This document shows, in pieces, positions 37,643 to 64,000 of a stretch of DNA of 64,000 bases (its first letter is position 1; every line of letters starts with the position of its first letter). The stretch is from the NCBI RefSeq assembly GCF_901709675.1, contig NC_051108.1, positions 7,548,631 to 7,612,630 on the forward strand, read 5' to 3'. A model generated the notes under the pieces. It made no database searches and was not told the origin of the DNA. It was given only the letters and a program-made list of their open reading frames with translations. Source of the DNA: Syngnathus acus. Taxonomy: Eukaryota; Chordata; Actinopteri; Syngnathiformes; Syngnathidae. The translations under genes and the position numbers were made by a program.

Positions 37643-37728
37643 ACGGATTTTGTTCGAAAACCGAGGCTCCACTGTATATATATATATATATATATACAGT
37701 GGAGCCTCGGTTTTCGAACAAAATCCGT
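37643..37728. repeat. 86-bp palindrome (foldback)
   Basis: ACGGATTTTGTTCGAAAACC and its continuation through CCACTG are followed by a TA run and then the exact inverted copy ending at ATCCGT. The arm resembles terminal repeats of fish mariner-like elements (CAGTGGAGCCTCGGTTTTCG). Confidence 0.9.
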
Positions 37729-37869
37729 TCCAGAAGGCTGTTCGAGAAGTGAATCGTTCGTATTCCGAATCATATTCTCCCCTTACAAATAATGGGAAAA
37801 AGATCAATCCGTTCCAAACCAAAAAAAAACACGCCTTTTTTAAGCATTTTTTCATTTGCGCATTTTTGG

Positions 37870-38268
37870 CCAATCGCGCAACTGCAGCGAACCGCCGAAC
37901 GCGCAACCGTAGCGCGTCGCCGACCCCGCAACTGCACCGCGCTGGTCGCATTATTGTGACGGAGCCATCGCTGAAATTTAGAAAATATTTTTAAAGTCCT
38001 GATATACTTTCCAAAATTTAAGTGGACATCAGTGCGCAGGGAGCTTAATTTTGTCCGATCGCGCAACTGCAGCGCACCGCCGAATGCGCAACCGTTGCGC
38101 GCCGCCGACCGCGAAACTGCACCGCGCTGGTCGCATTATTGTGACAAAGCGGTCGCTAAAATTTAGAAAATATTTTTAAAGTCCTAATGTACTTTCCAAA
38201 ATTTAAGTGGACCTCAGTTTGCAGGGAGCTTAATTTGGTCCGATCGCGCAACCGCAGCGCGCCGGGCG
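37870..38268. repeat. 185-bp satellite-like tandem repeat, about 2.1 units
   Basis: Units start at about 37872, 38057 and 38242 with ATCGCGCAACTGCAGCG-type sequence. Each holds a GC-rich half with GCGCAAC/CCGCCGA motifs and an AT-rich half with AGAAAATATTTTTAAAGTCC. The third unit is cut by a LINE fragment. Confidence 0.9.
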
Positions 38269-38279
38269 CTCAGTGTCGC

Positions 38280-38815
38280 ATAGTGAACACGGCTGGTAAG
38301 ATTATTGGTGCTTCACTCCCCTCCCTGAAGGACATTTACACCTCCCATCTCACCCGCAAGGCGACCACGATTGTGAGTGATGTGAGTCACCCCGCTCACT
38401 CTTTGTTCGATCTCTGCCCTCTGGGAAGAGGTACAGGAGCCTGCGCTCCCGCACCACCAGACTCACCAACAGCTTCATTCTCCAGGATGTTAGGATCCTG
38501 AACTCTCTCCCCCCCTTCTGCGTAGCGTCCTGTACTTTTGCGCTATATTCTGACTGTCTGCTGTGTGCACACTTGCTCCATTTTTGCTCCTCTTATTTAT
38601 TGTGTTATTTGTTTATTTATTATTTATTCATCACTTATTTATTCATTGTTTGTGCCTTCTTGTTTTTATTTTTTTGTGTTGTTTACTTGTATGTATATTG
38701 TGTACTATGTCTTGTCACCGTGGGATAGTGGGAACGTTATTTCGATTTCTTTGTGTGTCTTGGCATGTGTAGAAATTGACAATAAAGCAGACTTTGACTT
38801 TGACTTGTATTGCTT
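38280..38815 (+). mobile_element. LINE 3' fragment, same family as 11270-12508
   Basis: Encodes the last part of the ORF2 with [15 protein letters not shown] and [12 protein letters not shown], as in the minus-strand copy. A frameshift follows, then the 3' untranslated tail ending in CAATAAAGCAGACTTTGACT. Dead 5'-truncated copy on the plus strand. Confidence 0.88.
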
Positions 38816-41800
38816 TAGGAGCATCTTTGTGTTTTAGGATGGCTTTACTGCTCCCACTTGCTTCCTTTGGAGGCATGATTAGAGTTGATGCAATCCTCAG
38901 AGTAACGAGAACGTAAGAACGAACGGAGTCAGTTGGCATGCGGGTCCTCTCGGCTCATCTCGCGAGGTTCGACAACCGAATTTCGCCCGACAACCGAAGC
39001 AACAAAATGTCGAATGTTTTTGTCCAAGGCCTCCTCACTCAAGCTTTTTCTTATCTTTGAGCTCTTTTGAAAGGCGCTGGCTCATGTTTGCCGGGCCGCC
39101 TGCTTCAGGAGGCTGCTCCTTCGGGCAGTTATTCAAGCGCCACCTCAACCTCCTTAATGAACTGCGTTCATTCACACTGCCAAGAGATTACACTCAAAAT
39201 ATGGATGGCAGCTAATCTGGATTAAAAAAAATTAAAAAAAAGATCATTGAAGTTGGGTTTACGTCAGTCACTAATTGATGTCATCCTGGGCTGGGTTTTT
39301 GAAAATCTTCTCCCTGAAAGAGTCGTCAAACTGTCATTTATATAAGACAATTTAGTTTGGCTAACGGCTAATTATGTCTTCACAGCCACAGGTCAGACGT
39401 CTGATCGAGCAAAGCGCCCGATCGTGTCCTATTATCCGCTGACCTGTCATGGCCTCTGTGACACTGACAGAAAATGACACATAATTGATCATCAAAAAGT
39501 AGCACCGCTGATTGGAATTTAATTTTGCACAGTCCGATTATCTCTATGCAGCGCTTTATTGATTTATTGAGTTTTTCGAAGCTCTTAATTTACTTTCCTG
39601 TTTTACGAGATAAAAATGTCAAGACTGAAATTAAATGTGCACAGTCCAAACTGAGTCATGCCCTTGAATAATATGTTTTTAATCTATTCAATTTTCAGCA
39701 TTTACTCAGCAGCCGCTTTGTTAAAAAAAAAAAAATCCCTCGATCAACTTTTGAAAGAGCAAAACAAGCACATAAAATAATTAGACTAAGTAATTAAAAA
39801 GTAAGCAGTGACTTGTGAGAACATGAGAGATAAATTCTTAGAGCAAATGAATTATGCTTTTGTTTTTAGTAAATCAATATCCTCTAAACTTAAGCAACTG
39901 TCCTGCATCTGTGTCGGCACGATAGCATTGTTGAAAATCCTCAAACTTTTCTTTTTTTTTTTACTTGCTAGCTAACTGCTGCTGATTCAAGCACATCAAA
40001 TACAAAAAGGAAATTCAATCAATTTTTTTCCTTTTTGCAGTCCCTGGCAATGCTGCTGCGCACGTGCACACAAAACACCAGGATGCAGACTTCCCTGAGA
40101 GGGGAACAACAACAATATGAAATGTGCCCATGCCAGAAATGAGATGAATTGGAGAGCTCCTACACAGATTGAAAATGTGTACTTTGTGTCACCTCTGTGT
40201 GTTTTACTTATCAGTCACACTGGGAGGCCCATCTGAGGAAGCCATTGTGATATTTGCCACATCTATTTGTTGTGCCCAGTGGATTTATTCTTATTGACTT
40301 GCTACTCTTATTCATAATGTTGATTCCTGCTCCTGATTCTTTGTTATTGTTGAACCAGACCGGTGATGGCAAAAAGGATGACGGCTGAATCCAAAATGGA
40401 ACCCGCAGCAATGCAACAAGTCGAACAAAGTAAGAAAATGGCATCAAATCAAACAAATTGGAGGAGCTGACCCCCAAATACATCCCACAATACCATTCAC
40501 TGCCTATTTATATGTCCGTGAAATAACAAGGAGAGGCTTTGAGTGCGAAATAAAAGGTTGAGGGTTTGGCGAAAAGAAAAACAAGTCTTGAACTTCAAAC
40601 TGGAGGCGATGTCCTCGTTTCCGCTACGAGCCGTCGTAATGTGCGATTAACCTCAATCAACAATGCCCATGTCCGTTCGTTCAAAGTACACAAGGGTTGA
40701 CCTTCCGGCTATTGAACACACCATTAGCCTTAATCATCCCTCATTCAATTAAAGCCTTGGGAACCTTTTCCCTGAAAGCTCTCCTAGTAATTTCCAATTC
40801 CACTGAAAGACTACCACGAGTTCTAAAATCCTGCTTTTGATCAAACAATCTAGAAAATTTAAATTTTGTTGAAGGCCTCAGAGTGCCGACCTCTAAAAGG
40901 CCAAACATCTTTGCATATGTTTTTTGGGAAATGAAAATTCCAAAACGATAAGACTCAAGTCTGGCAGGGTAATGAAATTGTCGCAAGCACAAACCGCCAG
41001 CTCGGCTCTGCGACATTTCCCGCTGCGTCCATCTACGTGAAGACCTTGGAATCGTCACAGTTAGTGTCACTAAATGTCACAATATATCTTAGGTGCACCT
41101 TTATAAACTTACACAATGTTGACATCGTGGCATCCCAAGAATTGTTTCTTCTGTCGGGAGAATTTGTCACTGAGAGAAAAAAAAAAAATTGCTGTGGACT
41201 TGCTTAAGCGTGACAAGGTTGAAGCCAATTTAAACAGCACTACATCATAGGCAAGCTAGTTCATTTAAATTGTCAATTAAGTCAATATGGATAATTGCAG
41301 TTGCCTGCTGAGATCGTTTTTTTAATTATTTTTTGCATCGGTAATTGTTGCACGAAAATAATCTAATACTCAATAAAAGTCTGGGAAATTATTACGATGA
41401 CTAATATAGCGTTGAGAGGTTTGCGTTATTGGTGTTGTCCTTTCCTCATAATCAGCGGTACAGATTTAAATTTGGCTTATGAGCCACAAGAAAATTCTAC
41501 TTACGCATAATTGATGAGTGCACTTTAGTTTCCTGTCACCTACTAAAATGGCAAAATATGACATCCCGATTTAACGCTTTACTGACATAAATGAATTGCG
41601 ACACCGTCATCTAGCGGTGTCTAATTGTTATTACAGTAGTTCTGTATGCGCTACCATTAGGTCAAATGTTTCCAATGTCGGCTATCACGATACTACACCG
41701 AAGGCACGCAGCTCTTAATAGCTTGTATACTGTACAAAGGCACACAAAACGATATTTGAAAAAATATGCGATTTAGTGGGGGATACGAATGTTGAATGGC

Positions 41801-42720
41801 GAAATAGCGGGGAATTTTGTACGGAAAATGAATAAATGGATGAATGGTTTGATTTGGTGCGTATAGCACTATAGGGACGTAGGCGCAACATTGCTTTGCC
41901 TCTGGCTGAAGCTTTCTCATGAATAGCAAATACAGCGTCTATTGTTATGGACTCGCACATGCGGGCGAAGGGCTTGCATACATCAGCAAGTAAATGGAAT
42001 CGCAATCACTCTCAGCCCGCCACTGCGCGGTCAATATCAATTTCATCCAGGCCTCAGCACAACAAAGGTGCACTTCATATTTCCCCGCAAAATATTTCGG
42101 CGAACCCCTCTCAGGTCAATGCAAAATTGACGTGTTTAATTAAAGCCCGCTCTTTTGCGTTTACAAGGGCTTTGGGTGGTGATAGTCGAGCGCGATTCCG
42201 ATAAACTACTCTGAGCGAAAGGTCTGCGCAGTAATCAAAGTGCTGGATGCCGAATGATTCCCTCTTCACTTGCAGTTGCTCCCAGCTCACACACAACAAT
42301 TTCATTTTGTCCGCTTTCATTAGCGGTTGGCCCTAAGCCTGCATTTTTTCACCGGGAGGACTAATGCACACTTGCCATGATTGTTTGAACAATAACAATG
42401 ATACATGCCGTTTATGACGCATTTTAAGGTGCCACAGGCTACGATAAAAGACGGACCTTCGTAAGATCGTGAAAATGGAGTGGAGTGAAGTCCAGTACAT
42501 GTAAAAATCTTATTACATTTCAATTTAATGCGCATACTAAGCACCTGGGTCCTTCCTGGCTGTATTGCCTATAACGTAATTTATACGTTGAGAATTTGAT
42601 TTATTTTTTATAATTTTTAAATTTCTCATTGAAACTGATAACTAGAAGACATTAGTCAATAATAAAATGTTTAGTTTATTTTCTAGGGATAGAATGCCAC
42701 CAATAGCTAGGAATGGCCCG
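38816..42720. other. Gene-poor region
   Basis: About 3.9 kb with no conserved coding frame, RNA gene or repeat family that I can support. Short open frames here have no recognisable content. Confidence 0.45.
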
Positions 42721-44338
42721 ACTATGGGAGTGAAAGGATCGTGGAGCACATATTCAACATGAGCCTGAGGCTGCACAGGGTGCCACAGCTGTGGAAGACG
42801 TCCTGCGTGGTACCGGTGCCCAAGTCATCTCGCCCCAGCGACTTCAACCACTACCGGCCGGTGGCACTGACATCCCACCTGGCGAAGACCCTGGAGAGGC
42901 TGGTCCTCCACTACCTGCGCCCCCTGGTGAGCTCCTCCGCCGACCCCCTGCAGTTCGCCTACCGGCCGAGCATCGGGGTTGAGGACGCCGTCATCTTCCT
43001 CATGCAGAGGTCCCTGGCCCACCTGGAGCGGGCTGGAAGCACTGTGAGGATCATGTTTTATGATTTCTCCAGTGCCTTCAACACCATCCAGCCAGAACTG
43101 CTGGGGAACAAACTGCACCATGCTGGAGCCTGCCAGCAGCTGACATCATGGGTCCTGGACTTCCTCACAAACAGACCGCAGTTTGTGAGGACAGGAGGCC
43201 GTGTGTCTGACACGGTGGTCTGCAGCACAGGAGCTCCACAGGGGACCGTCCTGGCCCCCCTCCTCTTCACCATCTACACAGCTGACTTCACCCACCACAC
43301 ATCAACCTGCCACCTCCAGAAGTTCTCGGACGACTCCGCCATCGTCGGTCTCATTAACAACGGAGACGAGACGGAGTACCGAGAACTGAATCACAGATTC
43401 GTGGACTGGTGCCGGCGGAACCGCCTCCAGATTAACTCTGGAAAAACAAAGGAGCTGGTGGTGGACTTCCGCCGGCGCAAAGTCCCCCCCTCGCCGGTGA
43501 ACATCCAGGGAACGGACACAGAGATTGTGGACTCTTACAAGTTCCTGGGTGTTCACCTGAACAATAAACTGGACTGCACTGTTAACACTCAGGCCCTATA
43601 CAAGAAGGGCCAAAGCAGACTCCACCTGCTGCGCAGACTGAGGTCCTTCGGAGTGAGGGACGGCCTCCTGAGGACCTTCTACGACTCTGTGGTGGCGTCC
43701 GCCATTTTTTATGGGGTGGTCTGCTGGAGCAGCGGCGTCACTGCAGCGGAGAGGAAGAGGCTGGACAAGGTGGTGAAGAAAGCCGGCTCTGTCCTGGGCT
43801 GCAGTCTGGACCGGGTGGAGGTGGTGGGGGAGAGGAGGATGGTGGCTAAGCTGTCCTCCATCATGGACAATGTCTTCCACCCCCTTCATGAGACTGTCAG
43901 AGCCCTGGAGAGCTCCATCAGTGACCGGCTTCGTCACCCACGATGCACCACCAAGAGGCATCGCAGGTCCTTCCTCCCTGCTGCCATCAGACTGTACAAC
44001 CAGGCCGATCACTGTAGCTAACGGACAAAATAACATGCAATAACGTGCAATAACCATATGTGCAATCATACTAGGTGCAATATCTGTCTACCTCACACTC
44101 TTTTTACCTGCTTTTTTTTGCACTGTTTTTTTATCTTTTTTTTTTTTTATCTCCACTGTATATTGTGTATTGTGTATTTTGTATATACTGTCCATATTTT
44201 TTAATTATATATACCTTCTACTTTTTTAAATCTTTTACCCCCTTCCCCGCATGCGTGTGTGTGTGTATATGTTAAGTGTACTGCTGCTAACATAGGAGTT
44301 TCCCCATTGAGGGAACAATAAAGGATTATCTTATCTTA
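42721..44338 (+). mobile_element. 5'-truncated LINE with reverse transcriptase (Rex1/L2-like)
   Basis: A 426-residue open frame (42741-44021) covers most of the reverse transcriptase. Residues about 21-60 hold the finger region with [22 protein letters not shown] has catalytic Asp108, STGAPQGTVLAPLL is at about 162-175, and FSDD at 195-198 is the YXDD-type active site. The frame ends at the natural C terminus. The 3' tail ends in TTATCTTATCTTA, a short-repeat tail. The endonuclease domain is missing, so it cannot move by itself although the remaining frame is undamaged, which suggests a young insertion. Confidence 0.88.
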
Positions 44339-44674
44339 AATAATAAACAAAGCACACGCCACACGTAGCTAAGCAAGCAGCGCATGACTAAAGTAGCGCT
44401 CGCTAAAACAAACAATTGCAAGTCTCCCATCAAAGCGTCTTACCGGCTGCTTGTCCGGTGTTTATAGACGAATTTATTCCGCATGAAAGAAGATGGTAAG
44501 TGTCCATTTGCTTGCAGCCGCAACTTCATATTGATTCCACCTGGGACATATAGGTCGCCGGTGACCGTTGTACTTCCGGTTTCTGCTGAGTCTTAAGCCA
44601 TTTTTGTAGTTCTTTACCAGCACCCGTGAACTCTGTTTGTTTATAAACAATAAATGCATGAAAAAGCGCAGGCG
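44339..44674. other. Spacer between the LINE and the end of utrn
   Basis: No gene seen. The utrophin transcript should end just to the right, on the minus strand. Confidence 0.5.
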
Positions 44675-45725
44675 AGTCGTTATAAAACTTTTATTTGGAA
44701 ATAAAACAATGTCACCATTTTACACACAATGTGGTCCATCTATTTTACACACCAAGGAAAGAAGAAGGGGTTCTGGGCACAGTTCTGTCATTGTAACATA
44801 CATGTTAAAATAATCCCCCATTTGAAGCTACTGTCTGTAAAGGGGAAGGATGAGATTGTAGTAGTGTTAAGTCTCACAAGTCGTACATGACACACCGTAG
44901 CATTAAAAGCGCAACAAAATAAAAGAACTCACACGCTTTGCTTCAGCAGGACCGAATATTGTGTACAGTAACAGTGACTCCAAACAAACAAAAGGAACAA
45001 TTTGAACTTTTCATCTTCTCAATGCAGTGTACGCGGATACAGTGAGTCCAAACTAAAGTGTGGCCAAATGAAGCTGAGGTAGCAAGGCAATCATGGCTTT
45101 CCTCTTAATTGATCATTTTTAACCCCGCTCTCCAACCCCGCCCCCACAGAAAAAAATAAAAATAAATCGACATTGTCTTACAATCAGTCTAATTGTCTAA
45201 AATGTCTCTTTCTACACACTCACTTGGCATTCATACGAGGAATGGCAAACTATATAGGCACAAAGACTGTTGCAATGAGAGGGAAAAATGATGAAAGAAT
45301 TAATGATAATCTCTTAAACTATAGACTTTGTATCTTCACAAAATACCGACTTTATTTTTGTGATATTTCAACCTTTCTTCCGTTTCAGTAAGGCCCTAAT
45401 ACTCCATTGTACTTAAAACAAATTAATTCTGAAGGTCCCGTAAATTGGCTGGAGAAGATGAAAGCAGTGGAATGACAAAGGAAAAGTAATAGATTGACAG
45501 TGCACCGAATCAATTCCAAAAGCACCTCTGGAGAACAAAAACATCATTTAAAAAAAAAAAAAAAAAAAAAAGTGGGGTGGGGGCAGAATATATAATACAA
45601 AGCTTGAGGGTTAAAAGCGGATACCATGTCGAATTGGTGACACTTTTTGCATAGTAGACGACGACGAGGTTGGATGAAGTGGTTAAGTTGTTATGTCCCG
45701 GGCATCCGTTGGTCATGTCATGTGG
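44675..45725 (-). other. utrn: Probable utrn 3' untranslated region
   Basis: Follows the utrophin stop codon at 45726-45728. The first good minus-strand AATAAA I find is at 44690-44695, implying a 3' untranslated region of about 1 kb. The end point is inferred. Confidence 0.55.
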
Positions 45726-59437
<13,712 letters not shown>

Positions 59438-60600
59438 CTAAAAAAGAAAAAAAAAAAAGGAACAAATTTCAGTGATTCACCATTGTTTATTTTATGAGTC
59501 TAATGAAAGAGGTGAGTGGAGGAGTTTATATAAAAAAAATAAAATAAAATAAAAAAAAAAGCCATATACATGCAACGTCATACATATTGCGGTGAGAATG
59601 GCGCCCCCTAGTGGACAAAAACAACACATCTGCAATTTTTATACAATTACTCAAATAATCGACGAGATGAACGCAAGAATGATCCGTTCTGAAAAATACC
59701 CGACGACCCCTGACCTACTGCTGACATCACAAGCGGCGATCGCTAATATATTAGCCGATCCGAGCTGAGCAATTATTATCAGTCCAAGACAAGCTGATTA
59801 ATGAGCTTCTTAACACATTCCTCCTGTATATGAGACTCCGGTCTGCCCATCTGAACTTGGCCTGAACCACGGCCAGATTTCATCACATCACGAAAGAGGC
59901 GCCCGGAATGAACTCGCACACGGCAGGCCGGCGAAGCGTGGCAGATGTTTACTTTACTTGCGCTTTAAGATGATGACCAACAAACGCGTTGGACGGCTAA
60001 TTAAGCTCCCGCCACGCTGCAATAGAATCGGGCCTTTTCTTTGCTTGTTAAAATGGTACAGACGGTCCAAGTGGATATTTCAGTGAGGGGAGGGGGGGCT
60101 GTTAAATTAGCCAAGTGATCTGGAGAATAAAGACTGCTGGTTGGCCGGGCAGTCGAAGCCCTGGAGGAGCGATCATTAGAAAGTCGGCCAAGAGATCATA
60201 TATCAAACTCATCCATTAGAACCGGGCTTGGCGAACTACCCGCAGCCTGATCCGTTCTTTAATTCTACTGGCCAAACATTTGCATTATCAAGAGTGCTGT
60301 ATTTTTTGTTGCATTCAATTAGCCATTTTTTTCTCTAAATTGGTGAAATAATTTGCATGCATTCATTGTTCTCACAAAATATGAGCAGTTTAGTGGGGGA
60401 GGGGTCAATATTTATTTAGGGGCCATATCGAATTGGACCGACATTAATCACAAAGGTTTGGCCACCCCCAGCGCTGGACGTACGAGCATATGGCCTTCGT
60501 GATAACAATGATTGGACCCAATGAGGAACGCTCGCTTTTAACCTTTGCCGCGATTCTCACAGACAGACAGAAGCTGGGGAGAAAAAAAAGGGAGGGGAGG
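59438..60600. other. utrn intron, proximal part
   Basis: No coding exon of the next upstream spectrin repeat is visible. A CTCF-like motif is at 59601-59614. Confidence 0.5.
59601..59614 (-). promoter_or_regulatory. CTCF-like motif
   Basis: The minus strand reads CCACTAGGGGGCGC, an exact fit to the CTCF core consensus, in a utrn intron. Motif match only. Confidence 0.4.
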
Positions 60601-60608
60601 GGCAGAGG

Positions 60609-61600
60609 CAGAGATGGGACCAAGTCACACATGTGCAAGTCTCAAGTAAGTCCCAAGTCATTTTTTTCTTGGGCAAGTCAAGTCCTTAAATAGGTCAAGT
60701 CAAGTCCAAGTCAAGTCTTTAAATAGGTAAAGTGAAGTCCAAGTCAAGTCACCTTATTATTGCAATTTTACCCGCAGAATCTGATCTTAGTAACGTGAAA
60801 AGACAAGATATAAGTAACTTTAAGTAACCATCATTGTCCAATGTGTCTAACCTGTTTAAAAAATAAGACAATAATTTGGATTTGCACTGTAATTACTGAT
60901 ATTTAGTAAAACACACCATGGAATCAAACAAAAAAGAAATTATCTCATACAATGATTGACAGCTCAATCTAAACAAATGAACGTCTGCCGACAGTGTCTG
61001 ACACATTTGAGTTGCAAATATGAAAAAATAATCTGAGAAAAATCTGAAAGAAGAAACACATTAAAGAGCATTAGAAACATTTTATGTTTCATCTGTAACA
61101 TCTGGAGACACCAGAGCTCTATAAACTTCAAACGGACAAAGTCGTCTGGCTGTCTGAAATGTTTCTTTTGCCGTCATAAAGGTAATTACGATAGCCGAAG
61201 GTACCGCTCCCGCTGACATGTTTGTGCATGTCTGATATAAAGGGGCGTGATTCTCCAATAAACACGTTAGGTAGCTAGAGAGGGCACGACTGATTGATTG
61301 ACAGGGTAGCGATCCAATCATGACAACGCCATTCTCAGCCTGCGCTCCGACCGGGTTATCGATATTACTTCTTTAAATGTATTATTAATTTTATATTCAA
61401 ACTGAAAACATAAACTAAATAACACGGAAGTCATTCAAGTCATCGTGTCTCAAGTCGAGTCAAGTCCCGAGTCTTTAACTTCCAAGTCCAAGTCGAGTCT
61501 CAAGTTTTTTTTATTTTTGTCAAGTCAAGTCACGAGTCATCAAAACAGCGACTCGAGTCGACTCGAGTCCAAGTCAAAGTGACTCGAGTCCCCATCTCTG
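60609..61600. mobile_element. Non-autonomous hAT-like element with intact 8-bp target duplication
   Basis: Starts CAGAGATGGGAC and ends GTCCCCATCTCTG. GGCAGAGG lies immediately on both sides (60601-60608 and 61601-61608), the 8-bp duplication expected of hAT elements. Both ends are rich in CAAGTC/GACTTG motifs. No transposase is present. It sits in a utrn intron on the right side of the window. Confidence 0.9.
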
Positions 61601-61608
61601 GGCAGAGG

Positions 61609-63912
61609 GGCTGTAGAACAGTGTAATTATTCTGGTTTTAATACACGCACGACCTTGGGGGACTTGATTGACTATCGGGGTGTGTGATTGCTTTACGAGG
61701 AGGCCGTGCAAGTGTGAGACGCTGCCGGGCGGCGTGATGAAACGAGATGAGCTTACTTGCTCACGCCACTTTCAGCGTTTTGAATCGTAAACACAAGAAA
61801 CAAGGTGGATTCAAAAACTCTCAAAAACTTGCCTCTTAATATTAAAACTTTAGGAATAAAAGCTGTCGATTTTTTTCCCTCTGTCACGTTTAAATGTTAG
61901 TTGTGATGGTGGTTAGATATTTTATTAGCTGGTACTTAATGTAGCAAATGGCTCTCATGAATCAGTCTGACATCATAATTATAATAAATTCTAGTGGCTA
62001 ATTATCAACCTTTTTCCGCTCAACAAACGTAATTATTACTTTTGGTGACGCTCAGGCCTGAAAGCAGCAGGTCAAGATGTTTTTTTTCAAACGACCAATG
62101 AAAAGGCAACTGCTAGCCAGAGATAAGATGGAGTCTAAAAACGTACAGCATAAAGCGGCGCTTTCAATGAGCCTGATAATGCCGACAGCCTTTTAGCGGC
62201 TAATTGAATGCGTGATGATGAATAATTGCCGTTATGGAAGATTTGAACAGAATAGAACAGAAACACTCGGAAAGTTTTCTCCTTGTGTTAAACTCTTACA
62301 TGTTTAATTAGCCCAACTTTTTTCTGCTATTCGTCATTCTCGGACCACCGTTCGGCTTGCTCGGATTCTGACTTCTTCTTTTAATGACTGCCACATCCGT
62401 TGCTCACCCTAAGTGGCTTAGCGCTTTTATCTCATGGGATCCCAGATAAATATAATTTGATATTTTTTTAGGGGGCCCAACATCCAGAAGAAATAGAAAC
62501 AACAATTCTAAGAGTGTCTTCACGCCGACTTCACTCTATTAAGAAAACAGTGATATAAAATAGTCAATTTTGATAGCGAAGAGCATGAAGAAAGACATAA
62601 AAGGGAGGGAAGATTGTGTTTTTCTCGTCGGCGCTGTGATTTGATTCAAGCAGCACTTGAAAAGGCGGCCTCTGCAGAACAACAAGCTTTTGTTCTGATT
62701 GGCGTCGTTGTCGTTATTAACGATGCTTGTCAGTGACGTACAACTGCGCCGCATCACAGTGGCAGCTCAATGAAATGCCCCAAAGTCTGGATTTTTGCCC
62801 AAAGTGTGAGAGGACACAACTTTTGCTTCTTGGAAAACAATTTACATTAAACTTTTGTGACCCATGTTTTTAGCAGTGTGTGACATCACAGCTAATTGTG
62901 GCTAGCGTTAGTAGCTAACACATAGCAGTTCCCTGCTGCCAACATATTTTAAGATTATAATTAGAAACCTTCAAGCTCTGCCATTATTTTAGATAATAAT
63001 ATATTGACTTTAATATTATGTGGGCCAAAAGTGGTGTAATATTAATGACATAATTTTTGGGGCACAAGCCACCAATATTTCTGCAGGGTTTCTCATAATA
63101 TGCTCTTGAATGTGACTGATGATTCTCTCACGATGTTAAGGTTAAGCAAGTACAAGAGCCAAGACATTTATAGTTCTCTTCTAGAAACTGGCCTGCTCCA
63201 TACGCCTTTAAAAAACATCTTTGTAAATGTTTGGCCAAATCGTCACATGGGAGAACGGTAAAGATATGACAGCTGATTCGGTGCGCGCAAGCCGTGACGC
63301 GCGTCGGCGAGGCGTATAATAATGTCAAGACTAGCGCGAGCTAACCGAGGGTAGCGGCCGGCGGAGTAAATAGTCTCCGCAGGCTGCCTCGTCCATCCGA
63401 ATGCAATTAAACGTCAACAATATCCAGGCGCTTGTCATAAATAAATACAACGGCCGACAGACACCAATGAAGACAAACTTACAAACGGGTCAATATTGAT
63501 TACTTAAGACGCGAGGAATGATGGCGTCGCGGGACGAGGGGTCGAAGCGAACAATGATTCGGAGGATAAACCGGCGCGGTTGATTATTTAACTGCGACAA
63601 AACATGTTTTATACGCCCGCCGGCTGCTGATTGCCTGCAATAAAAGTGTCGATTAATAACCAAGGACGCACAAAACATTCTGTTTATTTTGGTGGGGCAC
63701 TGCCGCAAAGCGCAATTCGTCTTAACGGGACGTGCCTGACGACCGGCCTGATGATGAATAATAACACCGGCGATTATCGCGCGGTGATTTACAAGCCCGC
63801 CATGTTCTTGCGGCTTCAGCAAACCGCTAAGCAGTGATGAAAACGACAGAATGGAGCGTTCAGACAATTTTTGTCAAGAATGTTTATTTTTTAGTTTTTT
63901 AGTTAAGCTATT
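61609..63912. other. utrn intron, distal part
   Basis: About 2.3 kb with no spectrin-repeat exon, RNA gene or recognised repeat. Confidence 0.45.
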
Positions 63913-64000
63913 ACCGTATTGGCCCGAATATAAGACGACCCTAATTATAAGACGGCCTCCTCTTTTTCAAGACTCAAATTTGAAAAAATACTTTTTGAAC
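63913..64000. mobile_element. Left end of a second ACCGTATTGGCCCGAAT element (runs off the edge)
   Basis: ACCGTATTGGCCCGAATATA, then ATAAGACGACC, CTCTTTTTCAAGACTCAA and CTTTTTGAAC, follow the same order as at 9571-9660. The rest lies beyond the window. Confidence 0.85.

Noticed and set aside
42741-44021. Host gene of 426 residues
   Set aside because: Reverse transcriptase motifs and a short-repeat tail show it is a LINE.

Overview
The window looks like teleost fish nuclear DNA. It has intron-split vertebrate genes (lipoxygenase, laforin, utrophin), GT-AG introns, long microsatellites, and many fish-type hAT/TIR elements, LINEs and a tRNA-type SINE. I cannot name the species. No prokaryotic, plasmid or viral system is visible, and I found no new multigene system. 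The interest lies in gene decay, recent duplication and unusual repeats.

Layout. (1) 1-14151, plus strand: a tandem array of three epidermis-type lipoxygenase genes (ALOXE3/ALOX12B-like). The first (808-2457) is a 5'-truncated pseudogene with exons 7-14. The second (2960-5957) has all 14 exons open and encodes 668 residues, but ends in Lys where lipoxygenases have Ile. The third (6864-14151) has all 14 exons but carries two frameshifts, two stop codons, a lost terminal stop and a 4-kb nest of transposons in intron 12. (2) 13927-27966: two 7,020-bp direct copies, identical wherever I compared them. Each holds the end of the third lipoxygenase's last exon, a decayed hAT transposon and a complete four-exon laforin gene (epm2a). 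(3) 28259-30109: a 923-bp tandem duplication holding a GTCGC/GTCGG array and a SINE. (4) 30110-44340: gene-poor DNA with hAT remnants, TIR elements, a 185-bp satellite-like repeat and two LINE copies. (5) 44675-59437, minus strand: the last 22 coding exons of utrophin (utrn), 818 residues with an intact C terminus. Further upstream exons lie beyond the right edge. (6) 59438-64000: utrn intron with a hAT element that has a perfect 8-bp target duplication, and the start of another TIR element at the edge.

Gene relationships. epm2a (plus) and utrn (minus) are convergent neighbours, as UTRN and EPM2A are in human, so this is conserved vertebrate synteny. The lipoxygenases appear to be a local lineage-specific expansion. 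Laforin is a glycogen phosphatase and utrophin a membrane-cytoskeleton linker. Nothing suggests the three gene families share a pathway.
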